Positions 35,727-43,702 of a stretch of 64,000 bases of DNA are shown here, one piece after another (the stretch's first letter is position 1; each line of letters begins with the position of its first letter). The DNA is taken from positions 1 through 64,000 of the forward strand of contig JAGWTA010000013.1 of assembly GCA_028869185.1 (NCBI GenBank). Reading direction: 5' to 3'. Below the pieces are notes generated by a model. That model was not told the origin of the DNA. It searched no databases and was given only the letters and a program-made list of their open reading frames with translations. A program made the translations under genes and the position numbers. This DNA is from Hyphomicrobiales bacterium. Lineage in GTDB: Bacteria > Pseudomonadota > Alphaproteobacteria > Rhizobiales > Beijerinckiaceae.

Positions 35727-36080
35727 TCAGACCGTCGCCGACGAACCTTCCGGCTGAGCGTAGGACGCGACATTGATGCGGCCTTCGCCTTCCGGCGCGT
35801 TGTAGGAAGCGACATTGGTCTGCGCCTCGCCTTCGGGCTTGGCGTAGGACGCCGTGTTGATGCGGCCTTCGCCTTCGGGCGCGCTGTAGGAGGCGACATT
35901 GGTCTGCGCCTCGCCTTCAGGCTTGGCGTAGGACGCCGTATTGATGTGGCCTTCGCCCTCAGGCGCGCTGTAGGAAGCGACGGTAACCTGGCTTGCACCC
36001 TCGGGAGCGGCATAGGAGGCCATCGCGGCCGGCGCAGCGAGAAGCGTAGCGGCGAGAAGGGCAATCTTGAGGTTTTTCAT
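35727..36080 (-). CDS. Secreted protein made of seven 14-residue ASYxxPEG repeats
   Basis: A 117-residue protein. The signal peptide is residues 1-20 (MKNLKIALLAATLLAAPAAM). Everything after it is one repeat: ASY recurs at residues 21, 35, 49, 63, 77, 91 and 105, exactly 14 apart, each followed by PEG. Two variants alternate: ASYSAPEGEGRINT and ASYAKPEGEAQTNV. There are no Cys residues. The start at 36080 has GGAGATAAAG upstream. I do not know a family with this unit; a beta-solenoid, a pilus-like polymer or an intrinsically flexible envelope protein are all possible. The strong residue conservation at the same positions argues for selection on structure. Confidence 0.75.
   Translation of the reverse strand: MKNLKIALLAATLLAAPAAMASYAAPEGASQVTVASYSAPEGEGHINTASYAKPEGEAQTNVASYSAPEGEGRINTASYAKPEGEAQTNVASYNAPEGEGRINVASYAQPEGSSATV
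35730..36020 (-). repeat. 42-bp protein-coding tandem repeat array (84-bp higher-order unit)
   Basis: DNA encoding residues 21-117 of the secreted repeat protein. Neighbouring 42-bp units differ but alternate units are near-identical, giving an 84-bp period. Such arrays can change copy number by slippage or recombination. Confidence 0.8.
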
Positions 36081-36098
36081 GACTTTATCTCCGAACAG

Positions 36099-36114
36099 AA
36101 CCGCGTCTGCGGTT
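36099..36114. promoter_or_regulatory. Inverted repeat AACCGC-GTCT-GCGGTT in the repeat-protein leader
   Basis: Perfect six-base arms with a four-base loop, 19 bases upstream of the repeat-protein start codon on the minus strand. It could be an operator or a leader hairpin; no regulator is known. The gap 36081-36239 also faces aapP on the plus strand. Confidence 0.35.
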
Positions 36115-36239
36115 GATGACGGGGATATAGCCCGCCCCATGTTTTGCAATAAGTCGATATTTTCGGAAGACATTATTGCTCAGAGGGCAATTGAGAGACC
36201 CGGCTTGGCGCCCGGCCCGCGCTCTGACAATCTGCGCTC

Positions 36240-37004
36240 ATGACAGCTTCCGCCGCCGCGCAGACCTCCGCCAATCCCACCATCAGCCTTCAGGGCGTGT
36301 CCAAATGGTATGGGACCTTCCAGGTCTTGCGTAACATCAATCTCGATGTAGCGCGCGGCGAACGCATCGTTATCTGCGGGCCGTCCGGTTCGGGCAAATC
36401 GACGATGATCCGCTGTATCAACCGTCTCGAAGAGCATCAGGAAGGCCGCATCATCGTGGACGGCGTCGAACTGACCAACGATCTGAAGGCGATTGACGAC
36501 GTGCGCCGCGAAGTCGGCATGGTGTTCCAGCATTTCAACCTGTTTCCGCACCTCACCATACTGGAAAATTGCACGCTCGCGCCGATCTGGGTGCGCAAGA
36601 TGAAGAAGAGCGATGCGGAAAAGATTGCGATGAAATATCTCGAACGCGTCCGCATTCCCGATCAGGCGCACAAATATCCGGGCCAATTGTCGGGCGGTCA
36701 GCAGCAGCGCGTGGCGATCGCGCGCTCGCTATGCATGAATCCCAAGATCATGCTGTTCGATGAGCCGACATCGGCGCTCGATCCGGAAATGGTGAAGGAA
36801 GTGCTTGATACCATGGTGTCGCTGGCTAACGAAGGCATGACCATGCTCTGCGTGACGCATGAGATGGGCTTTGCGCGTCAGGTCGCCGATCGCGTCATCT
36901 TCATGGATCGCGGCGAAATCGTCGAAATGAATACGCCCGACGCTTTCTTCTCGAACCCTCAGCATGAGCGCACGAAGCTCTTCCTGAGCCAGATCCTGCA
37001 TTAG
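36240..37004 (+). CDS. aapP: Amino acid ABC transporter ATP-binding protein (AapP/GlnQ type)
   Basis: A 254-residue polar amino acid importer ATPase. Walker [11 protein letters not shown], signature [15 protein letters not shown], Walker [16 protein letters not shown] and the H-loop [11 protein letters not shown] are intact. Sequence details such as [33 protein letters not shown] match AapP of the general L-amino acid system. Its usual partners aapJ, aapQ and aapM are not upstream: the adjacent gene is the repeat protein on the other strand. This copy is therefore an orphan here. Confidence 0.9.
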   Translation: MTASAAAQTSANPTISLQGVSKWYGTFQVLRNINLDVARGERIVICGPSGSGKSTMIRCINRLEEHQEGRIIVDGVELTNDLKAIDDVRREVGMVFQHFNLFPHLTILENCTLAPIWVRKMKKSDAEKIAMKYLERVRIPDQAHKYPGQLSGGQQQRVAIARSLCMNPKIMLFDEPTSALDPEMVKEVLDTMVSLANEGMTMLCVTHEMGFARQVADRVIFMDRGEIVEMNTPDAFFSNPQHERTKLFLSQILH

Positions 37005-37019
37005 GCGCAGCGGAACGCT

Positions 37020-37619
37020 TCAGGCGGGCGTCGAGCCCTGCATAGACGGGCGCTGCGAAAACTCCTTGTACCAGTCGGCAAGCTGCGGCGCACGGGCGCG
37101 CCAGTCGAACTGGTCCGACAGCCGGAAATCGAGATAGCCCAGCATACAGCCCGTTGTGATCGAGCCGAGATCGAGTTCGGAAAGATCGCCGATGCGCGCT
37201 TCCAGCGAATTCATCGTCTTGTCGAGCCGCGACATTTGCCGGTCGAGAAAATCGGCGTAGACGAACTCCTGCGGCCGGCGCCTCGCTTCGATCACATAGG
37301 CGACGGCCGCCTCCATGGCGCCATCGGCGAGCCCGTGAATCTGCATCACGCGCCAGCGCGGCGCATCGTTCTCCGGAATCAGCTTCTTCGTGGACCAGCG
37401 CTTGTTGAGATAGTCGCAGCACGCAAAAGAGCCGACGAATGTGCCATCGTCGGTGACAAGCGCGGGAATTTTGCCGAGCGGATTGTCCTCGTGAATGTCG
37501 GTGTCGGCGGACCAGACGTCCGTATCCACTTTGTGAATCGTTTCCGCGACATTCGATTCTTCGGCGAAAACCACAACCTTGCGCACGAAAGGCGATGTGC
37601 GGGCGTAACGCAATTTCAT
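37020..37619 (-). CDS. Glutathione S-transferase family protein
   Basis: A 199-residue GST-fold protein. The thioredoxin-like N-terminal domain has KLRYARTSPFVRKVVVFAEE, NPLGKIPALVTDDG with the cis-Pro, and an SFACCDYLNKR region in the place of the usual 'ES..I..YL' glutathione-binding segment. The helical C-terminal domain follows. The pattern resembles the YibF-like group of bacterial GSTs. It converges with aapP and is followed on the same strand by nothing closer than that gene; the YjbQ gene lies 30 bases upstream. Confidence 0.87.
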   Translation of the reverse strand: MKLRYARTSPFVRKVVVFAEESNVAETIHKVDTDVWSADTDIHEDNPLGKIPALVTDDGTFVGSFACCDYLNKRWSTKKLIPENDAPRWRVMQIHGLADGAMEAAVAYVIEARRRPQEFVYADFLDRQMSRLDKTMNSLEARIGDLSELDLGSITTGCMLGYLDFRLSDQFDWRARAPQLADWYKEFSQRPSMQGSTPA

Positions 37620-37649
37620 TTTTGCTGCTCCATCCTGCCGCAGGATCCT

Positions 37650-38066
37650 TCACGCGCCGATAAAATGCGCGACGATTTCACGCTTGTGCGGCGCGCGCCG
37701 GTGTTCAAACAGATAGATGGCCTGCCAGACGCCAAGCGCCATGCGGCCGCCGATGATGGGAACGGAAAGCTGCGTTTGCGTCAAGGCCGCGCGGATATGA
37801 GCGGGCATGTCGTCGGGCCCTTCGCTGTCGTGTTCGTAAGGGCGACCTTCCGGCGCAAGCTGCGCGAAGGCGCGTTCGAGATCGCGCTGAACGCTTGGGT
37901 CGGCGTTCTCCTGAATGAGCAGCGAGGCGGACGTGTGCCGGCAGAACAGCGTCAGCAAACCTTGCTCGGCGTTCTGCTCTGCGAGCCAGCGCCGGATTTT
38001 CTCCGTAACGTCGTAAAGGCCCATGCCGGACGTGGAAAAGTTGAGAATGGCGCTGGCCTGCCGCAT
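37650..38066 (-). CDS. YjbQ family (secondary thiamine-phosphate synthase-like, UPF0047)
   Basis: A 138-residue protein of the UPF0047/YjbQ family. The conserved HTSASL motif (CRHTSASLLIQENADPSV), the HDSEGPDDMPAHIRA segment with the second His, and LGVWQAIYLFEHR are all present. E. coli YjbQ has weak thiamine phosphate synthase activity, but the native reaction is not known. It is divergent from the LOG-type gene with a 95-base gap. Confidence 0.92.
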   Translation of the reverse strand: MRQASAILNFSTSGMGLYDVTEKIRRWLAEQNAEQGLLTLFCRHTSASLLIQENADPSVQRDLERAFAQLAPEGRPYEHDSEGPDDMPAHIRAALTQTQLSVPIIGGRMALGVWQAIYLFEHRRAPHKREIVAHFIGA

Positions 38067-38161
38067 GCGCCCTTTATCGCAATGACGAACGCCGCTCGCA
38101 AGACGCGTCGGTGCGTGATATTTTGACGATCACGCCAGAAATTTCCATCGAAGTTGATCGC

Positions 38162-38929
38162 ATGACTGAACATCCCTCGAACGAATTGCAGAAATCATCC
38201 TCGTCCTATCGCATCGCCATCGAGGACCCGTCGTTTCTCGAATCGCGCGCCCAGCGCGGCGTTCGGCTGATGCTGGAATATGAAAAGGCCGAGGAAATCC
38301 TCAAACTCTGGCGCATCAATTCGACAATCGTCTGCTACGGTTCGGCGCGCGTCGGCGAGAAAGGTTCTGATCGACATGCGCAATGGTATGCGGCTGCGCG
38401 CGAATTCGGCCGCATCGTCTCGGTGGAGGGCGGCGCAAAATTCGTGCTCGACGGCGGCCTGCGGGAAAACGTTATCGCCACGGGCGGCGGTCCCGGCCTG
38501 ATGGAAGCGGCCAATCGCGGCGCTTACGATGCCGGCGCGCCCAGCATCGGCTTCAACATCACCTTGCCGCACGAGCAGGAGCCGAACCCCTATACGACGC
38601 CCGAACTGACCTTCCAGTTTCATTATTTCTCGATCCGCAAAATGCATCTGGTGATGCGCGCGGCGGCGCTTGTCGCCTTTCCTGGCGGCTTCGGCACCTT
38701 TGACGAATTGTTTGAAGTCATGACCTTGCGACAGACCGGTAAAAGCCGCGCAATCCCGATCATTCTCTATGACGAGGATTACTGGCGCTCGGTCGTCAAT
38801 TTCGAGCGCATCGCCGAAGAGGGACTGATTTCGCCGCAGGATCTGAACATTTTCCAGTTTGCGTCGGGCCCGCGCGAAGCCTGGGAAAAGATCGTCGCCG
38901 CGCGCAAGGGCACAGCGCTCGACCGTTGA
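38162..38929 (+). CDS. LOG family protein, long form (TIGR00730)
   Basis: A 255-residue Rossmann-like protein of the TIGR00730 family, longer than the LOG protein at 28803-29399 because of an N-terminal extension. It has STIVCYGSARVGE, VIATGGGPGLMEAANRGA and the catalytic motif PGGFGTFDELFEVMTL. Annotated in many genomes as 'lysine decarboxylase', which is wrong for this fold; it is more likely a nucleotide N-glycosidase. The start at 38162 is chosen over GTG 38111, neither having a strong ribosome site. Its stop overlaps the next gene's TTG start. Confidence 0.87.
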   Translation: MTEHPSNELQKSSSSYRIAIEDPSFLESRAQRGVRLMLEYEKAEEILKLWRINSTIVCYGSARVGEKGSDRHAQWYAAAREFGRIVSVEGGAKFVLDGGLRENVIATGGGPGLMEAANRGAYDAGAPSIGFNITLPHEQEPNPYTTPELTFQFHYFSIRKMHLVMRAAALVAFPGGFGTFDELFEVMTLRQTGKSRAIPIILYDEDYWRSVVNFERIAEEGLISPQDLNIFQFASGPREAWEKIVAARKGTALDR

Positions 38930-39807
38930 CCGGCGCGGCCATACTGCGGCTCGCCGCATGTCTTTTGGCGTTCTGCGCCGGCGCCGCACGCGCGCGCAAT
39001 GTCTGCGAGGGCGAGCCTCTCCCTGTCGTCGCACGCGGCGACGATCCAACGCCCCGCGTGCTGCTCGATGTCGACGGGCGGCGCGACATGTTCCTGCTCG
39101 ATACGGGTGCGACGCAATCCACCCTCTGGGCGCCGAGCGCAGGTCCAACGCGCAGCGCTTCGCTCGGCTTGCCCAACGTGCAGCAGGCCGATTTTCTCCA
39201 GCGCTCGGGCGCGCGCCATGCAGCGCGCGGCGTCATCGGCGCCGATGTCATCGCCCGGTTCGTCTTGCAATTGTCGCCGGGCGAAGCTTATGCGGCGCCG
39301 GCCTGCGCCGAAGGCAAATTGCGCGCGGCCGGTTTTGCGCCCATCGCGCAGACCGGATTTTTCGCGCGCGCGGCGGCGGGAGCCCGCCCCAATGTGCCGG
39401 TCGTTTTTGTCTCGCTCGCCGGCATCCGGGCCTATGCGCAGATTGATACGGGCTACGACGACAGACTTCTGGCGCCGACCATCGAAATCAACCCAGCGTT
39501 CCTTGCCGCGCTGCGCGCGGCGCACGCGCCTCTGGTTGCGGCCGGCAAGGTAAAGGTTGCGACTTGCGCCGGCCCGCAGTCGCGCGGCGTATTCACGAGC
39601 GCTGCGCCGCTCGATATCACGAGCGAAGAGGGCGCGCCGTTGCGTCGCATCGCGCGGTACAACATCGTCGTGAAATCAGACGCTGCATGTGGCGGCGTCG
39701 GCGCCATGGCGGAGCCTGCGGCCCAACTCGGCGCGTCTTTTCTGCGCATTTTCGGCGCGACCGTTTTCGACGCCGGCGGGGGCCGCGTCTGGATCAAACG
39801 ACAATAA
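38926..39807 (+). CDS. Secreted two-lobed aspartic protease-like protein (two DTG motifs)
   Basis: A 293-residue protein with a signal peptide (residues 1-24, MTGAAILRLAACLLAFCAGAARA). Two aspartic-protease active-site motifs are seen: FLLDTGATQSTLW (DTG at 59-61) and AYAQIDTGYDDRLL (DTG at 174-176). Each is followed after 40-95 residues by the hydrophobic-Gly element typical of this fold (RGVIGADVIARF and QLGASFLRIFGATVFD). That is a pepsin-like two-lobe layout, while most bacterial retropepsin-like proteins have one lobe. Four to five Cys may form disulfides. The start is TTG at 38926, overlapping the previous stop. Catalysis is inferred from motifs only. Confidence 0.72.
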   Translation: MTGAAILRLAACLLAFCAGAARARNVCEGEPLPVVARGDDPTPRVLLDVDGRRDMFLLDTGATQSTLWAPSAGPTRSASLGLPNVQQADFLQRSGARHAARGVIGADVIARFVLQLSPGEAYAAPACAEGKLRAAGFAPIAQTGFFARAAAGARPNVPVVFVSLAGIRAYAQIDTGYDDRLLAPTIEINPAFLAALRAAHAPLVAAGKVKVATCAGPQSRGVFTSAAPLDITSEEGAPLRRIARYNIVVKSDAACGGVGAMAEPAAQLGASFLRIFGATVFDAGGGRVWIKRQ

Positions 39808-40261
39808 GTCCCGCATCGTCAGCGCGGCGGCGCGCGCGCATCAACGGCCTCGGCCATTGCACGACAAGCTTGCCGGTCAAATCTTCGAGCCCGGCAATGT
39901 CGAAAGCGTCGTAAAAGGTCGGCCGCTTCGCGCGCGCGATGAAATCATGCAGGAGATGGGCGACATCGTAATCGTAGACGATATCGCCGGGCGCAACGCC
40001 AGGCCTGCGCGCGACCAGCCGTCGAAAACCGGCCAGTCGCGCGCGCCCGTCCGCCTCCGCGCGAAAGGAGAGAACCTGCGCCTCCGCGCCGAAAACGCGC
40101 CCGTTCTGCATCCGTTCGTAAATCAGGTCATGGCCGGTTACGGAGAGTTCGGCGATCGAGCGGGCGCCCTCGCCAGCGTCGCGCGGATCGAGGCTGTTGC
40201 GATGGGCGATCAATGCGGCCGGTGCAAAGCCGCGCGCGCTGAGAAGGTTGGCGAGGGTCAC
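39794..40261 (-). CDS. GIY-YIG-family N-terminal-domain-like hypothetical protein
   Basis: A 155-residue protein. [72 protein letters not shown] resemble the N-terminal domain of some alphaproteobacterial GIY-YIG nuclease family proteins, in which a strand-rich domain precedes the nuclease. Here the protein ends at that point and no GIY-YIG motif is seen, so it may be a truncated or regulatory form. The start is GTG 40261; no ribosome site is strong. Its 3' end overlaps the aspartic protease gene by 14 bases on the opposite strand. Confidence 0.5.
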   Translation of the reverse strand: MTLANLLSARGFAPAALIAHRNSLDPRDAGEGARSIAELSVTGHDLIYERMQNGRVFGAEAQVLSFRAEADGRARLAGFRRLVARRPGVAPGDIVYDYDVAHLLHDFIARAKRPTFYDAFDIAGLEDLTGKLVVQWPRPLMRARRRADDAGLIVV

Positions 40262-40340
40262 AGGCGCGCATATACGATGTTTGCAACGCGCCCGCCACGC
40301 CCCGTGGGCAAAGCGTCGCCGGGCGATTATGATCCGCGAC

Positions 40341-42377
40341 ATGTCCGACGATTTTTACTCGATCTATGCCCACGGTTTCCTGCGCGCCGCCTGCGCGGCG
40401 CCGGCCGTGCGCGTCGCCGATCCCGCCTTCAATCTTTCCGCGAGCCTCGTCATGGCGCGGCGCGCGCACGAACGGGGCGCAGGGCTTGTCGTTCTACCGG
40501 AACTCGGCCTGTCGGCCTACGCCATCGACGATCTCTTGATGCAGGCGCCGCTGCTGGATGGCGTGGAGCGCGCCGCCGGCGAACTGATCGCAGCCTCGGC
40601 CGAACTTCTGCCGGTGATTGTCGCCGGCGCGCCGCTGCGCCATGCGGGCCGGCTCTACAATTGCGCGCTGGTCATTCATCGCGGCGCGCTGCTCGGCGTC
40701 GCGCCCAAAACCTACCTGCCCAACTATCGCGAATTCTACGAGCGGCGCCACTTCGCCAGCGGCGCCTTTATCCGTGGCGAAACCATCGCGGTGGCCGGGC
40801 ATGAAGCGCCCTTTGGAGCCGATCTGCTGTTTGCGGCGCAGGACCAGCCCGATTTCGTTCTCGGCGTGGAAATCTGCGAGGACGTCTGGGCGCCCATCCC
40901 GCCCTCGACGCGCGCAGCGCTCGCCGGCGCCACCGTCATCGCCAATCTTTCCGCCTCGAACGCCATCGTCGGCAAGGCCGATTACCGCGACCTGCTGTGC
41001 AAGGCGCATTCTGGCCGCTGCCTTGCCGCCTATCTCTATTCGGCCGCAGGCCCGGGCGAGTCGACGACCGATATGGCCTGGGACGGGCAGGCTTCGATTT
41101 ACGAGAATGGCGAGAAACTTGTCGAGGCGCCGCGCTTTGCGCGCGAACCGCAACTGGCGATCGCGGATGTCGACCTGGCGCGGATGAATGCAGAGCGGTT
41201 GCGTCAGGGCACGTTCGGCGATTGCGCCGATCTTGAATCCGAACCGTTCCGACGGGTTGATTTCACGCTCGCGCCCCCGCGCGGCGATATCGGCTTCCTG
41301 CGCGCGATGGACCGTTTCCCCTTCGTGCCGGACGACGACGCGCGGCTGTCGGAACTCTGTTTCGAGGCTTTCAACATTCAGGCGCATGGCTTGCGTCAGC
41401 GGCTCGAGGCGACCGGCCTGAAGCGCGTCGTGATCGGCGTGTCGGGCGGACTCGATTCGACGCAGGCGCTGCTGGTCTGTTGCACCGCCTTCGATCAGCT
41501 CGGCCTGCCGCGCCGCGATATTCTGGCCTACACGCTGCCCGCCTTTGCAACATCGGCGACCACCAAAAGCAACGCCTGGAAACTGATGAAGGCGCTGGGC
41601 GTCGGCGCGGCGGAAATCGATGTTTCGCCTGCATGCCGGCAGATGCTGGCCGATCTCAACCACCCTGCCGCGCGCGGCGAGCCGGTTTACGATGCGACTT
41701 ACGAGAATGTGCAGGCTGGCGCGCGCACGTCGCTGCTGTTTCGTCTGGCCAATCAGCACGACGCGATTGTCGTGGGAACGGGCGACCTGTCGGAACTCGC
41801 GCTCGGCTGGTGCACTTACGGCGTGGGCGACCAGATGGCGCATTACAACGTCAACGCCTCCGTGCCGAAAACGCTCATCCAGCATCTCATTCGCTGGTGC
41901 GCCGCCGACTGGCGTTTCGGCGCAGATGCAGCGCCCGTGCTCGAGGCGATCCTGGGCACAGAGATTTCGCCCGAGCTGGTTCCCGGCGCCGCGGGCGACG
42001 TTCCGGCGCAACTGACGGAAAATTTCGTCGGCCCCTATGCGCTTCAGGATTTCAATCTCTACTGGATCACGCGCTACGGCTTCGGTCCGCGCAAGGTCGC
42101 GTTCATGGCCTGGCATGCGTGGAAGGATGCCGGCGCTGGCGCATGGCCGCCGCATATCCCGGCCGAAAAAAAGCGCGCCTACGACCTTGCCGACATCAGG
42201 AAATGGCTAGGCGTCTTCGTTAAACGCTTCTTTGCGACAAGCCAGTTCAAGCGCTCGGCGATGCCCAACGGCCCGAAAGTCTCCTCGGGCGGCTCGCTTT
42301 CGCCGCGCGGCGACTGGCGCGCGCCTTCCGATTCCAGCGCGGCGGCGTGGCTGGCGGAGGTCGAGCGGATTCCCTGA
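40341..42377 (+). CDS. nadE: NAD(+) synthase, glutamine-hydrolysing
   Basis: A 678-residue enzyme that amidates nicotinic acid adenine dinucleotide. The N-terminal nitrilase-type glutaminase has the catalytic triad E54 (LPELGLSAY), K123 (APKTYLPN) and C179 (GVEICEDVW). The C-terminal synthetase has the ATP pyrophosphatase loop SGGLDS (368-373) and [16 protein letters not shown]. The length and [16 protein letters not shown] beginning match the long Mycobacterium-type NadE. The ATG at 40341 is chosen on that basis; ATG 40329 is possible. Confidence 0.95.
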   Translation: MSDDFYSIYAHGFLRAACAAPAVRVADPAFNLSASLVMARRAHERGAGLVVLPELGLSAYAIDDLLMQAPLLDGVERAAGELIAASAELLPVIVAGAPLRHAGRLYNCALVIHRGALLGVAPKTYLPNYREFYERRHFASGAFIRGETIAVAGHEAPFGADLLFAAQDQPDFVLGVEICEDVWAPIPPSTRAALAGATVIANLSASNAIVGKADYRDLLCKAHSGRCLAAYLYSAAGPGESTTDMAWDGQASIYENGEKLVEAPRFAREPQLAIADVDLARMNAERLRQGTFGDCADLESEPFRRVDFTLAPPRGDIGFLRAMDRFPFVPDDDARLSELCFEAFNIQAHGLRQRLEATGLKRVVIGVSGGLDSTQALLVCCTAFDQLGLPRRDILAYTLPAFATSATTKSNAWKLMKALGVGAAEIDVSPACRQMLADLNHPAARGEPVYDATYENVQAGARTSLLFRLANQHDAIVVGTGDLSELALGWCTYGVGDQMAHYNVNASVPKTLIQHLIRWCAADWRFGADAAPVLEAILGTEISPELVPGAAGDVPAQLTENFVGPYALQDFNLYWITRYGFGPRKVAFMAWHAWKDAGAGAWPPHIPAEKKRAYDLADIRKWLGVFVKRFFATSQFKRSAMPNGPKVSSGGSLSPRGDWRAPSDSSAAAWLAEVERIP

Positions 42378-42532
42378 GACGCCACCGCATCGCACGCACC
42401 TTTCTGCGAGCGCGATTGTGCGCTGCGAAACGCTCTGCACTGAAGTACAATAGCCGCCGTGAATCGCGTACGCTTGAATGCCTCAAACAAAAGTCGGACG
42501 CGGGCTGAATCGCGTTTTTGTGGAGGAAAGCG

Positions 42533-43096
42533 ATGGCGATGACCATGACGGGGGAGGTAGACCTCCCCGCCAGCCGCGCAGTCGTGTGGGAAAAGCTCAA
42601 CGATCCGGCGGTTCTGAAAGACTGTATTCCCGGCTGCGAAAGCCTTGAACGGCAGGGCGACGGTTTCGTCGCCACGGCGAAAGTGAAAGTCGGGCCGGTT
42701 GCGGCGACCTTCAAGGGCAATGTTGCGCTGCTCGATCTCGACCCTCCCAACGGCTACCGCATCGAAGGCTCGGGCGAGGGCGGCATCGCCGGCTTCGCCA
42801 AGGGCGGCGCGGTGGTGAAGCTTCAGGAGATCGATCCCGCCAACACGCGGCTGGTTTACAATGTCGAGGCGCAGGTCGGCGGCAAGATCGCGCAGCTTGG
42901 CGCGCGCCTCATCGACGGCGTCGCCAAGAAGATGGCGGACCAGTTTTTTGAAAGCTTCGCGCAGGCGGTCAAATCCGCAGCGCCCGCGGCTGCGGCCGCG
43001 GCGGTCGCCAGCGCAGCGCCGGCGCAAGCCAGGCCTCTGCCGCAACTGCGCGCGGTCACGATCAATTTTCCGCCGGGCTGGGAGTCTGGCGGCTGA
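42533..43096 (+). CDS. coxG: CoxG family carbon monoxide dehydrogenase accessory protein
   Basis: A 187-residue SRPBCC-fold protein of the CoxG family, which recruits the molybdenum hydroxylase to the membrane or delivers quinone. The domain begins TMTGEVDLPASRAVVWEKLNDPAVLKDCIPGCESL and includes FKGNVALLDLDPPNGYRIEGSGEGGIAGFAKGGAVV. A C-terminal Ala/Pro tail follows (residues 150-187), as in membrane-binding CoxG proteins. AGGAA precedes the ATG at 42533. It heads the cluster coxG-coxS-coxL-coxM. Confidence 0.93.
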   Translation: MAMTMTGEVDLPASRAVVWEKLNDPAVLKDCIPGCESLERQGDGFVATAKVKVGPVAATFKGNVALLDLDPPNGYRIEGSGEGGIAGFAKGGAVVKLQEIDPANTRLVYNVEAQVGGKIAQLGARLIDGVAKKMADQFFESFAQAVKSAAPAAAAAAVASAAPAQARPLPQLRAVTINFPPGWESGG

Positions 43097-43195
43097 GGCG
43101 AAAACGCTGCGCAGAGAGGGCGCGTGTCGCAAAACATTCGCCAATCGTCCGATAGCGTGAAACACTATAAAAATTGGGTCTGACGGGAGACGGAA

Positions 43196-43678
43196 ATGAC
43201 CAAGGTGAGTATGACGGTGAACGGCAAGGCGGTTTCCGCCGAAATCGAGCCGCGCACATTGCTCGTGCAGTTTCTGCGCGACCACTTGCGGCTGACGGGC
43301 ACGCATGTCGGTTGCGACACGAGCCAGTGCGGCGCCTGCATGGTGCATGTCGACGGGCGCGCGGTTAAATCCTGCACGACGCTCGCCGTAACGGTCGACG
43401 GTTCGCATGTCACCACCATCGAGGGGCTCGCCAAGGGCGACAAGCTGCATCCGATGCAGGAGGCGTTCCGCGAACATCATGGGCTGCAATGCGGCTTCTG
43501 CACGCCGGGCATGATCATGTCGGCGGTCGATATCGTGAACCGCAAGGGGCACAATCTCGACGAGGCGACGATCCGCCACGAGCTGGAAGGCAATATCTGC
43601 CGCTGCACCGGATACCACAACATCGTGAAAGCCATCGCCGACGGCGCGAAGCATATGGCTTCGACGCCCGCCGAATAA
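43196..43678 (+). CDS. coxS: Molybdenum hydroxylase small subunit (CoxS-like, 2[2Fe-2S])
   Basis: A 160-residue electron-transfer subunit with two [2Fe-2S] clusters. The N-terminal plant-ferredoxin-type cluster uses C40, C45, C48 and C60 ([12 protein letters not shown]). The C-terminal cluster uses C99, C102, C135 and C137 ([11 protein letters not shown] and [11 protein letters not shown]). This pattern is invariant in xanthine oxidase-family small subunits. It lies 24 bases before coxL. Confidence 0.95.
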   Translation: MTKVSMTVNGKAVSAEIEPRTLLVQFLRDHLRLTGTHVGCDTSQCGACMVHVDGRAVKSCTTLAVTVDGSHVTTIEGLAKGDKLHPMQEAFREHHGLQCGFCTPGMIMSAVDIVNRKGHNLDEATIRHELEGNICRCTGYHNIVKAIADGAKHMASTPAE

Positions 43679-43702
43679 TCAGACGCATTGGGAGGACAAG
43701 CA

